From contig NZ_CANMTH010000003.1 of the NCBI RefSeq assembly GCF_947500765.1, positions 496,001 through 560,000 of the forward strand: DNA of 64,000 bases, given 5' to 3'. A program made the translations under genes and the position numbers. Positions 57,153 to 64,000 of the stretch are shown in pieces (the first letter of the stretch is position 1; every line of letters begins with the position of its first letter). Under the pieces are notes generated by a model. It had not been told where the DNA came from and made no database searches. It worked only from the letters and a program-made list of their open reading frames with translations. The DNA is from an uncultured Formosa sp. (GTDB taxonomy: Bacteria; Bacteroidota; Bacteroidia; Flavobacteriales; Flavobacteriaceae).

Positions 57153-58088
57153 ATGTTTAAAAAGTTATTAAAATTCAGTGCATGTTGTGTAATCGCCTTA
57201 ATGATACAGACCAGTAAGGCTCAATCAGACTACCAAAAAATCCCAGTAATTATTGATGCCGATACAGCTAATGAAGTAGACGATTTGTTTGCCATTGTGC
57301 GTGCTGTTGGCGAACCTAAATTTAATGTGCTCGGGATTACCTCTGCTCAGTTTCATACGTCTCCTTATGCGAGTGATAGTACCGTGGTAGAAAGTCAGCG
57401 CATCAACGAACGACTCATGGCATTAATGGGTAGCACAGACATTCCGTTACCTTTAGGGAGCAACAACGCCTTAACGGCTCCCAATACTCCTCAAGATTCC
57501 GAAGCAGCACGTTTTATCATTGAAAAAGCCCATCAACTTAAGGCGGACCAAACCTTACAGCTCGTTATTTTAGGCTCGTGTACTAACGTGGTGTCTGCAA
57601 TACTGTTAGATGAAACCATAATCCCTAAAATTCAAGTGAACTATTTAGGGTTTTGGCACGATCCACAGGAGAACACCTATAATAAAAAAGAGTTTAATTC
57701 AGGAAACGATACCATTGCCGTTAATGTGCTTTTAAACCATCCTACGTTAAACTTAAGAGTCATGACGGCCACAACAAGTCTGCATTTAGTGTTTAAAAAA
57801 ACCACAGTCGATATGCAACTCAAAGGGAAAGGTGACATGCCTGAATATTTAGTAAATCGCTGGGAGACCTATAACCGCTGGTGGACCAAAAAAGATCCTG
57901 AAAAAACAGCATGGATCATGTGGGATGTTGCCATTATAGAGGCTTTAATTCATCCGGAATGGACCACTTTAGAAACGTTTAAAACACCTAAAGAAAATAC
58001 GCAACGGGATATTAAAATCTATACAAAAATTGATGTAGACAACATGGAACATGATTTCTGGAGACACTTAAACAAGTTGATGAACTAA
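57153..58088 (+). CDS. Exported nucleoside hydrolase (IUNH superfamily)
   Basis: 311 aa with a signal peptide (LLKFSACCVIALMIQTSKAQ). The ribose/calcium-binding DxDxxxDD cluster is IIDADTANEVDDLFA, followed by VLGITSAQFHT and LVILGSCTNVVSAIL. The periplasmic form of inosine-uridine nucleoside hydrolase family; substrate not fixed. Gap to the TonB gene is 34 bp, same strand, so co-expressed: the receptor may import what this enzyme splits. A terminator lies in the following gap (58175-58211). Confidence 0.88.
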   Translation: MFKKLLKFSACCVIALMIQTSKAQSDYQKIPVIIDADTANEVDDLFAIVRAVGEPKFNVLGITSAQFHTSPYASDSTVVESQRINERLMALMGSTDIPLPLGSNNALTAPNTPQDSEAARFIIEKAHQLKADQTLQLVILGSCTNVVSAILLDETIIPKIQVNYLGFWHDPQENTYNKKEFNSGNDTIAVNVLLNHPTLNLRVMTATTSLHLVFKKTTVDMQLKGKGDMPEYLVNRWETYNRWWTKKDPEKTAWIMWDVAIIEALIHPEWTTLETFKTPKENTQRDIKIYTKIDVDNMEHDFWRHLNKLMN

Positions 58089-58174
58089 ACCATATAACAT
58101 ACTTAAAATCAATTTATAAAATAATTTAAATACAATACAAAAACAGCTTATAAGCCTATCATTACAGACCAAAA

Positions 58175-58211
58175 CACGGTACCTAAAACAATAAAGATCC
58201 TAGGTACCGTG
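58175..58211 (-). terminator. Terminator hairpin
   Basis: Perfect 11-bp arms CACGGTACCTA (58175-58185) and TAGGTACCGTG (58201-58211). On the minus strand it is followed by TTTTGG, so it mainly ends the alcohol dehydrogenase-like gene at 58274. Confidence 0.65.
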
Positions 58212-58273
58212 TGAGTATAAAAACTTAAATTGTAAAGTAGATTTTAAAGCCCTAAATAGACTTAGACGTCATA

Positions 58274-59281
58274 TTAAAAGCCTTCTAAAACAAGTTTACC
58301 TTTTGCTTTCCCTGTTTCTAAAAATGCATGTGCTTTACGCAGATTTTCAGCATTAATAATGCCAAAGTTTTCTCCTAATGTCGTTTTAATGGTTCCGTTG
58401 TCAATCAACTCCGAAACTTCATTTAAAATATGGTGTTGTTCCATCATATCTTCCGTTTGAAACATAGACCGTGTAAACATAAACTCGATATGCGTAGATA
58501 CTGCTTTTGCTTTAAAAGGCATCACGTTAAAGGATTTAGGATCGTCAATAAATCCAAATTTCCCTTGTGGTTTTATCAATTTAGCAATCTCATCGGCATG
58601 TTGCTCTGTACCGTTTAAACTCACCACGTAATCTGGTGCAGCAAGGTGGTATTTTTCTAATTCTTCACTCAATTTATGCTTATGGTTAATAACAGCATCT
58701 GCCCCCAAATCTTTTAACCATGCCGTCGTTTCTTCACGAGACGCCGTACCAATAATATTCAGTTTGGTTAGCTTTTTAGCCAATTGCACTAATATAGAAC
58801 CAACGCCTCCAGCGGCTCCAATGACTAAAATAGATTTACTAGCATCATCTTTCGCCACTTGTAATCTATCAAACAAGAGTTCGTAAGCTGTAAGTGATGT
58901 TAACGGCAAGGCTGCGGCTTCGGCATAAGATAAACGTGATGGTTTTTTACCCACAATACGTTCATCTACTATTTGATACTGCGCATAACTTCCTTGACGT
59001 GTAAAATCGCCAGCATACCAAACCTCATCACCTACTTTAAAAAGCGAAACCTCATCGCCTACTGCTTTTACAATGCCTGTAGCATCCCAACCAATCACTT
59101 TCCAATCATCTCCTTCTACAGGCATTCCTGCGCGGACTTTATAATCTGCCGGGTTTACAGAAATGGCTTTTATGTCTACTAAAAGGTCTCGCCCTACAGC
59201 TTGTGGTATTTGTAATTCTATGTCTTGCAAAGAGTTAACATCTTCTATTGGAAGATTATCTTTATATCCTATAGCTTTCAT
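58274..59281 (-). CDS. Zinc-binding alcohol dehydrogenase family (MDR, quinone oxidoreductase-like)
   Basis: 335 aa. ISVNPADYKVRAGMPVEG, WDATGIVKAVGDEVSLF, PLTSLTAYELLFDRLQV and VIGAAGGVGSILVQLAKKL define the MDR dinucleotide and substrate parts; no structural-zinc cysteines. Quinone reductase-like form rather than classical ADH. It is on the minus strand facing the nucleoside hydrolase gene, 315 bp from a nitroreductase gene of the same direction; both are probably electrophile reductases. Confidence 0.87.
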   Translation of the reverse strand: MKAIGYKDNLPIEDVNSLQDIELQIPQAVGRDLLVDIKAISVNPADYKVRAGMPVEGDDWKVIGWDATGIVKAVGDEVSLFKVGDEVWYAGDFTRQGSYAQYQIVDERIVGKKPSRLSYAEAAALPLTSLTAYELLFDRLQVAKDDASKSILVIGAAGGVGSILVQLAKKLTKLNIIGTASREETTAWLKDLGADAVINHKHKLSEELEKYHLAAPDYVVSLNGTEQHADEIAKLIKPQGKFGFIDDPKSFNVMPFKAKAVSTHIEFMFTRSMFQTEDMMEQHHILNEVSELIDNGTIKTTLGENFGIINAENLRKAHAFLETGKAKGKLVLEGF

Positions 59282-59596
59282 GCTTTTGTGTTTTTTAGAT
59301 TTTTGAATATTCTTAATTCTGTCATTTTAAGGGGATGAAATGTCATTCCGAGGAAACGAAGAATCTCCTAACACTGTCATTCCGAGGAATCTAGGATTCT
59401 CCTATGCTTCCATAAATACTTCATAGCATTCTAAATGACACCTAAAACAAAAACTTATTTCCAAGTAACTATAGCTTCAAAATGTCATTCCGAGGAAACG
59501 AAGAATCTCCTAACACTGTCATTCCGAGGAATCGAGGAATCTCCTATGCTTCTATAAATACTTCATAGCATTCTAAATGACACCTAAAACAAAAAC
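59282..59596. repeat. 142-bp tandem duplication including the 3' end of the nitroreductase gene
   Basis: Unit 59340-59481 and unit 59482-59623 match almost base for base (few differences, e.g. AAGTAACT versus AAGTCACT). Each contains two GTCATTCCGAGGAA half-sites and the last nine codons of the nitroreductase gene with its stop (TTATTTCCAAGT ... CTTCAAA). The copy nearest the gene is the real gene end; the other is non-functional. Confidence 0.9.
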
Positions 59597-60271
59597 TTAT
59601 TTCCAAGTCACTATAGCTTCAAAATCACGTCTTGATTTCCCAAATTCTGGATCTGCTTTTCTATACCCAAAAGCAACCATAAATGACAACCCATATTTAT
59701 CCGTATCTACACCAAACTTTTCTTGTAATAAGGCTTCTGCTTTTTCTTGATGAAAACCTTCAATCGGACAAGAATCAATTCCTGTTAATGCCGCAGCAGT
59801 CATCATATTTCCTAAAGCGATATACGTTTGTTTAGAAGACCAATCAAATAACTTTTTATCTGTATCTAAATCAAAATCTCGTTCTTGAAATTCTCTGTAG
59901 AATGTAGAATACATATCAATAACCTCTTGTGGTAATTGCTTCACATCTTTCATCATATGCATAATATACTCCGAATCATGTTTCACCATAGGTGCTTTCA
60001 TACTTAATCCCAATACAAAATGACTAGCTGTATCTAATTTTAAAGGTGCTCCCCAAGCTACAGGTTTTAATAACTCACGTAACTCCTTATCCTGAACAAC
60101 TATAAAATGCCAAGGCTCGAAACCAAATGAACTTGGTGATAAATGTGCGGTTTCTAGAATGAATTTCATATCCTCGTCCGATACCTTCTTGGTAGCATCA
60201 AATTCCTTTGTGGCATGTCTGAAATTAAAAGCGTTTAATATATCTGCTTTTGCAATGTTTGGTGTGTTCAT
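59597..60271 (-). CDS. Nitroreductase-family NAD(P)H oxidoreductase
   Basis: 224 aa. ILNAFNFRHATKEFDATKKVSDEDMKFIL, LSPSSFGFEPWHFIVV, VAWGAPLKLDTASHFVLG, and C-terminal GIDSCPIEGFHQEKAEALL are typical of FMN-dependent NfsB-like enzymes. Paralogue of the 36483 gene, with a different regulator. It is divergent from the HxlR gene and has its own strong promoter with an operator at the start site (60300-60316). Confidence 0.88.
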   Translation of the reverse strand: MNTPNIAKADILNAFNFRHATKEFDATKKVSDEDMKFILETAHLSPSSFGFEPWHFIVVQDKELRELLKPVAWGAPLKLDTASHFVLGLSMKAPMVKHDSEYIMHMMKDVKQLPQEVIDMYSTFYREFQERDFDLDTDKKLFDWSSKQTYIALGNMMTAAALTGIDSCPIEGFHQEKAEALLQEKFGVDTDKYGLSFMVAFGYRKADPEFGKSRRDFEAIVTWK

Positions 60272-60299
60272 CGTTATATGATTTTATAAAATGGATTAT

Positions 60300-60316
60300 A
60301 CTATATTTTTTATAGT
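60300..60316. promoter_or_regulatory. HxlR operator at the nitroreductase start site
   Basis: ACTATA-tttttT-ATAGT, a 17-bp inverted repeat. It sits just downstream of the nitroreductase -7 box TACTTTTG (minus strand 60326-60319; TTG at 60348-60346, 19-bp spacer), so bound repressor would block transcription. Confidence 0.7.
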
Positions 60317-60318
60317 GA

Positions 60319-60348
60319 CAAAAGTAAGTATAGTCTTTTAAACTCACA
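60319..60348 (-). promoter_or_regulatory. Nitroreductase promoter
   Basis: TTG (60348-60346), 19-bp spacer, TACTTTTG (60326-60319) on the minus strand; full consensus match. Confidence 0.7.
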
Positions 60349-60424
60349 ATAACGGTCTAAAAGTATAGTATAAACATTTTATTACAAACAGTTAATTTTC
60401 AACACTTTGAAACATCATATTTTT

Positions 60425-60441
60425 ACTATAAAAAGTATAGT
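60425..60441. promoter_or_regulatory. HxlR operator at its own promoter
   Basis: ACTATA-aaaag-TATAGT, 17 bp, same arms as the operator at 60300. It directly abuts the -33 TTG (60441-60443) of the HxlR promoter, fitting autoregulation. Confidence 0.7.
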
Positions 60442-60471
60442 TGTATATTAAAATATAGTATGATACCTTTG
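60441..60471 (+). promoter_or_regulatory. HxlR gene promoter
   Basis: TTG at 60441-60443, 20-bp spacer, TACCTTTG at 60464-60471; full match to the Bacteroidota consensus, 43 bp before the ATG. Confidence 0.7.
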
Positions 60472-60513
60472 TACCAGTAATAACTATAACTAATAGCATT
60501 TTTTAAATATCAT

Positions 60514-60858
60514 ATGTATAAATATAAAGGAAAGGAATACCCCTGTTGTGCAAGTTTAACCATGGGTATTATTGGAGGGAAATGGAAAACCGTCATTTTA
60601 TATCATTTATTAGACGGAACACTCAGATATAATGAATTGCGAAAAGCAATGCCTACGGTTACAGAGCGCACCTTAAGCTTACAACTAAAACATTTAGAAG
60701 AAGATGGCATTGTAAAACGAAAAGTATATACTTCTAAACCGCCTTTAAAAGTAGAATACTCGTTAACCGATTTTGGAAAAACATTAATTCCTCTAATCAA
60801 ATCTATTGCAGATTGGGGCGTTATGGTTGTTGAGAAACAAGGAGAAATTGTAGAATAA
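60514..60858 (+). CDS. HxlR-family winged-helix regulator
   Basis: 114 aa. CCASLTMGIIGGKWKTVILYHLLDGTLRYNELRKAMP with an N-terminal CC pair, MPTVTERTLSLQLKHLEEDGIV and YSLTDFGKTLIPLI are the HxlR fold. HxlR members sense quinones, aldehydes or oxidants through such cysteines in relatives. Divergent from the nitroreductase gene, with matching operators at both promoters, so it controls that gene and itself. A hairpin with CGTGTATAG/CTATACACG at 60919-60954 follows. Confidence 0.9.
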   Translation: MYKYKGKEYPCCASLTMGIIGGKWKTVILYHLLDGTLRYNELRKAMPTVTERTLSLQLKHLEEDGIVKRKVYTSKPPLKVEYSLTDFGKTLIPLIKSIADWGVMVVEKQGEIVE

Positions 60859-60918
60859 ATACAGAATGCACTGCCCGCCTAGAGCTTTTGTGTTTACTAA
60901 AAGTTATATCAAAAAACA

Positions 60919-60954
60919 CGTGTATAGCATCGCATTAAAGGATGACTATACACG
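60919..60954 (+). terminator. Hairpin after the HxlR gene
   Basis: CGTGTATAG (60919-60927) pairs with CTATACACG (60946-60954); inside, CATC and GATG extend the stem. No strong T-run, so a weak terminator. Confidence 0.5.
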
Positions 60955-61017
60955 CGCTTAAACTGGCTTGATTCACATCTTCTTTTACTCTAAATAAAAG
61001 AATCTTATGTATTAATT

Positions 61018-62508
61018 TTAAATGAAATTATACCACTGACTGTTTTCATTATAATCTTCAATTTGTATCACCGTGTTTTTAGAATGAAATGAATTAATCA
61101 AATTAGAAACATCTAGTTTTAAAAGCTCTACACAATTGGTAATTAAATCGGTTCTAAAGCCTTTATCCTGCATATCTAATACAAAATTGACAGATATTAT
61201 TCTAGAAAATACTTTTCCTAAATCAATCATTTTTCGTTGTTTCATATCCGTATCGACAGTAAAATCTATATAGTCTTTAAAATAAGCATACGATTGTGTG
61301 GTTAGATTAAACTCTTTTAAGAAGCGATAAATATTAAACTCTTTTTTGCGTTTCATAAGTTTAAAAATCATTTCTGTAATTTGAGTATACAGCATTTCAT
61401 TAGAGCCTTCAAATATTTGAAAGGCTCTACTATCCATAATACCTCGACCTCCAATATTCTCCATTTTAAAGCCTTTAGAGCCTGACAACTGTGTTAACGT
61501 TTGTGCCGCATCTTGCATAAGGTCGGTAACAAAAGCTTTCATAGTATTCGCTTCTATACCGCTATTCGCTAAATCTTGATCAATACCACTATTGGTACTG
61601 CTTCTAAAACACATGGCAGAAGCAATCGTATAAGAACTTTGAATGGTAGAAATTTGGTATTTTACCTGGTCTAATTCAATTAATTTCTTTTGGCCTACAA
61701 CACGTTCACTACAGTATTTAATAGACTCGTCTAACATGCGTTTTATAAAACCTAATGCCATACCTGGAAACTGCATTCTGCTTCGGTGTAAAACATCTAG
61801 CATCATTTTAACACCAGAACTATGAGGTTCTAATTTATAATTTGCTGGAACATGTACATCGACTTTATTTTTCCCGTAAGGAATCATATACAATCCTAAG
61901 TTATCGTAATATTCTTCTACTGTTATTTGCTGATTAGGCTGACTAACATCACAAATAAAAAAATCAATATCTCTATTTAAATTTCCATTTGCATTTTTAC
62001 CACGAGACGTAATAAGCCAATAATCGGCCATTCCCGTTAAACCTTGCCAGTGCTTAGTCCCTTTTATGGTGTACCCATCTTCTACTTTTTCGTTATAGGT
62101 TTGCATGCCAAGCGCATCACTTCCAAAATCGGGCTCGGTAATCATTAACCCCCCCATGTTTTGTTTGTCTAGAAACCGTTTAAAAATGGAGCCCTTTACA
62201 CTGTCATTAGCATATTTTGCTACGGGTTCTAAAAATAAAGCAATGTTTATCCCAAAGGTTAAGGATAACGGTAAAGATTCGTAAGAGGCAGCAGATAACA
62301 TTCTAAGGCATTCACTCACCTTAACGCCTCGACCTCCATAATTTTCAGGAATAGCAACAGATAAAGGCGCCTTTGCCATAATATCTCTTAGAACAACAAC
62401 CGGTAGTCCGCGTTCTTTACTAAATTGATGTATATCATACCGCTGATGAAAAACATCTTTTAGTGTGTTTTCAAAGTCTTTAATATATTCTGAAAAATCT
62501 TTAAGCAT
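61018..62508 (-). CDS. Acyl-CoA dehydrogenase family protein
   Basis: 496 aa. PENYGGRGVKVSECLRML, GLMITEPDFGSDALGMQT, GTKHWQGLTGMADYWLI, and HRSRMQFPGMALGFIKRMLD match the FAD-dependent acyl-CoA dehydrogenase fold; the FAD/adenine region IMDSRAFQIFEGSNEMLYTQI is present. The ~110-residue C-terminal extension is longer than in simple ACADs, and the catalytic Glu position is not certain from reading. Substrate unknown. No operon partner. Confidence 0.85.
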   Translation of the reverse strand: MLKDFSEYIKDFENTLKDVFHQRYDIHQFSKERGLPVVVLRDIMAKAPLSVAIPENYGGRGVKVSECLRMLSAASYESLPLSLTFGINIALFLEPVAKYANDSVKGSIFKRFLDKQNMGGLMITEPDFGSDALGMQTYNEKVEDGYTIKGTKHWQGLTGMADYWLITSRGKNANGNLNRDIDFFICDVSQPNQQITVEEYYDNLGLYMIPYGKNKVDVHVPANYKLEPHSSGVKMMLDVLHRSRMQFPGMALGFIKRMLDESIKYCSERVVGQKKLIELDQVKYQISTIQSSYTIASAMCFRSSTNSGIDQDLANSGIEANTMKAFVTDLMQDAAQTLTQLSGSKGFKMENIGGRGIMDSRAFQIFEGSNEMLYTQITEMIFKLMKRKKEFNIYRFLKEFNLTTQSYAYFKDYIDFTVDTDMKQRKMIDLGKVFSRIISVNFVLDMQDKGFRTDLITNCVELLKLDVSNLINSFHSKNTVIQIEDYNENSQWYNFI

Positions 62509-63011
62509 GTTTTAATTTGTATTTAATGAACTCATTATTTTAATAATAGATCTAACATATAGAACTATATTTCATGTAAAAATAATTAGAATTATTCTAA
62601 ATAGCAGAGATATTCTTATTTCTTTCTAAATTATATCAGACTTAAAACGCTTAAATCTACACTTTAAACAACAAGTTACATATTATAGCTTAAAAGTATT
62701 TGACTAATTCGTTGTATTAATAAAACTCTTTTGGCACCTAAATGGTACTAAAACTTGCACCCTTAAATGCTATTTAAAAGAATCTTATCCGTATTACTAT
62801 GGCAATACAAAAAAAGGTGTTTTTTTACTGTTATGCCGCTCTATTTTATGTTTTAGCTTCGCTTTAGTTTTTGAACCTTTTGTGCTTAACGTGGCAGAAC
62901 ATAAAATAAATGCGATATATATCCTACGTACTCACGCGTTTATACTATTAAAAGAAAACACCTTGAAACGAATCTATATTCATGTTCACGTCTGTACTAG
63001 CATCCCGCGCT
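62509..63011. other. Intergenic region without recognisable feature
   Basis: 503 bp between the acyl-CoA dehydrogenase and formimidoylglutamase genes. AT-rich; no ORF, repeat or clear promoter box was found. May hold decayed sequence. Confidence 0.3.
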
Positions 63012-63998
63012 TCAGATACACATCACCATAAAGTCTACCAATCTAGCGGCCAAGTTTGCTGTAGATTGATCGCGATCTAGTCTCGGATTCAATTCAGCAA
63101 TATCACAAGAAATGACCTTTTTGGTATCAAACAAAAATCGCAACATCTTAAACACAAAATGAGGTGAAAATCCTAAGGGTGAAGGTGCACTAACGCCTGG
63201 TGCATAAGCTGATGAAAAGCCATCCATATCAATGGTAATATATAAATAATCATAATGTGCAATAAACGGCAGCAACCGTTCTTGTAAGGCTGTTATGGCT
63301 TCAGAAGCAGATTCACATTCAGAATGCATTGCGTAAGCTACAGATTTGTTTCTAGCAATATCAAACAGGGCTTTGGTATTAGATTGTTGCTGAATCCCAA
63401 TAGGAAAATAACCTACAGCATCGTCTGTGCCTTCTAATTCAGATAGGATTTGATTAAAAGGGGTTCCAGAATTTGGTTGGACCTCAACAGCTCGCAAGTC
63501 AAAATGAGCATCAAAATTAATAATTCCTATTTTAGATTTCGAACGGCCTTTTAACGCTTCACGAATCCCCATAAAATGACCATATGCAATATCATGTCCG
63601 CCACCAATAGCAATGGGAAAAACATGCTGAGCTATTAAGGTGCTAATCGTTTGTGTTAAGGCATGCTGACAAGATTCCATGGCGTGATCAATACAAATGA
63701 AATCGCCTATATCTACCACGCGTTTACCTTCAAAATGTATTGGCAGTTTTGCCAAGCGTTCACGAAGTTGTTTTGGGCCTTCACAAGCACCTACTCGTCC
63801 TTGATTGCGTCGTACCCCTTCGTCACAGACATAACCTAATACTGCAATATCTGGAACTTGCTCTTCTGTAAGGTCGCGCAGGTCTATGCAGCCAATCTCT
63901 TGATGCCAATACTGATTACCTAATTTAGCATCTGTTGTTCTTCCCGTCCAATTACTGTGTTGTCCGGGTTCGTAATCAACATTCAAGTCTTGATACAT
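63012..63998 (-). CDS. hutG: Formimidoylglutamase (arginase family)
   Basis: 328 aa, starting at the window edge with a complete N-terminus. Mn-binding motifs in order: IAIGGGHDIAYGHF (GGGHD), INFDAHFDLR (DAHFD) and TIDMDGFSSAY (DxD). The N-terminal QYWHQEIGCIDLRD and later GVRRNQGRVGACEGP resemble HutG of histidine degradation, which splits N-formimidoyl-glutamate to glutamate and formamide. Other hut genes are not in the window (they may lie beyond it); agmatinase or guanidinobutyrase are less likely alternatives. Confidence 0.8.
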   Translation of the reverse strand: MYQDLNVDYEPGQHSNWTGRTTDAKLGNQYWHQEIGCIDLRDLTEEQVPDIAVLGYVCDEGVRRNQGRVGACEGPKQLRERLAKLPIHFEGKRVVDIGDFICIDHAMESCQHALTQTISTLIAQHVFPIAIGGGHDIAYGHFMGIREALKGRSKSKIGIINFDAHFDLRAVEVQPNSGTPFNQILSELEGTDDAVGYFPIGIQQQSNTKALFDIARNKSVAYAMHSECESASEAITALQERLLPFIAHYDYLYITIDMDGFSSAYAPGVSAPSPLGFSPHFVFKMLRFLFDTKKVISCDIAELNPRLDRDQSTANLAARLVDFMVMCI

Positions 63999-64000
63999 AT

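Overview
This 64 kb window reads as chromosomal DNA of a marine-type member of the Flavobacteriaceae (Bacteroidota). The support is a strongly A+T-rich sequence, Bacteroidota-type promoters (TTG ... TAnnTTTG), a DUF4270 lipoprotein, a Por secretion (T9SS) C-terminal sorting domain, a TonB receptor with a carboxypeptidase-like N-terminal domain, LytS/LytTR regulation and near-absence of strong Shine-Dalgarno sites. No tRNA, rRNA, transposase, integrase or CRISPR array is visible.

Layout. 0-3 kb: minus-strand operon (2OG-Fe dioxygenase, SUI1-type factor, DUF1835 protein, nucleoside phosphorylase). 3.4-20 kb: housekeeping and envelope genes (S9 oligopeptidase lipoprotein, cold-shock protein, FadL-like porin with DUF4270 lipoprotein, a Kelch lipoprotein/DUF4907/LytS-LytTR signalling locus, RluE-like pseudouridine synthase, TopB, porin O/P, RecQ). 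19.9-27.3 kb: a complete thiamine operon under a TPP riboswitch (thiS-thiC-TenI-like-thiD-thiE-thiG-thiH-thiF/rhodanese). 27.4-32.5 kb: DUF1853 protein, DEAH helicase, RlmF methyltransferase, DEAD-box RNA helicase. 32.7-37.7 kb: minus-strand redox/electrophile-detoxification cluster (DJ-1/PfpI, Fe-alcohol dehydrogenase, thioredoxin-fold peroxidase, MDR reductase, nitroreductase) headed by a TetR regulator, followed by a divergent PfkB sugar kinase.

38.9-53.4 kb is the accessory part. A two-gene AAA+ ATPase / cytoplasmic subtilisin pair resembling the IetAS anti-phage/plasmid-stability system (39.4-42.9 kb) sits between two identical 72-bp direct repeats that contain hairpins. The next unit is a three-gene operon (small exported protein, HTTM-like membrane protein, ATP-grasp ligase), then a 5'-truncated T9SS cargo gene, then a LexA/UmuD-like S24 repressor divergent from a radical-SAM/TIGR03915 DNA-repair pair, with an 8-3-8 palindrome between them. 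A second imperfect repeat pair (43.0 and 47.7 kb) recurs downstream of gene units, giving a cassette-like look. Then comes a tandem array of ~155-163 bp palindrome-bordered repeats, a caspase-like-fold DUF6642-type protein that seems to have lost its catalytic residues, an exported dual-specificity phosphatase, and a decayed copy of the 3' end of the TIGR03915 gene.

53.4-64 kb: a DUF2064 transferase whose conserved N-terminus lies upstream of any usable start codon, a TonB-dependent receptor with an exported nucleoside hydrolase, an MDR reductase, a nitroreductase divergent from an HxlR regulator with two matching 17-bp operators, an acyl-CoA dehydrogenase and formimidoylglutamase. A 142-bp tandem duplication copies the last codons of the nitroreductase gene.
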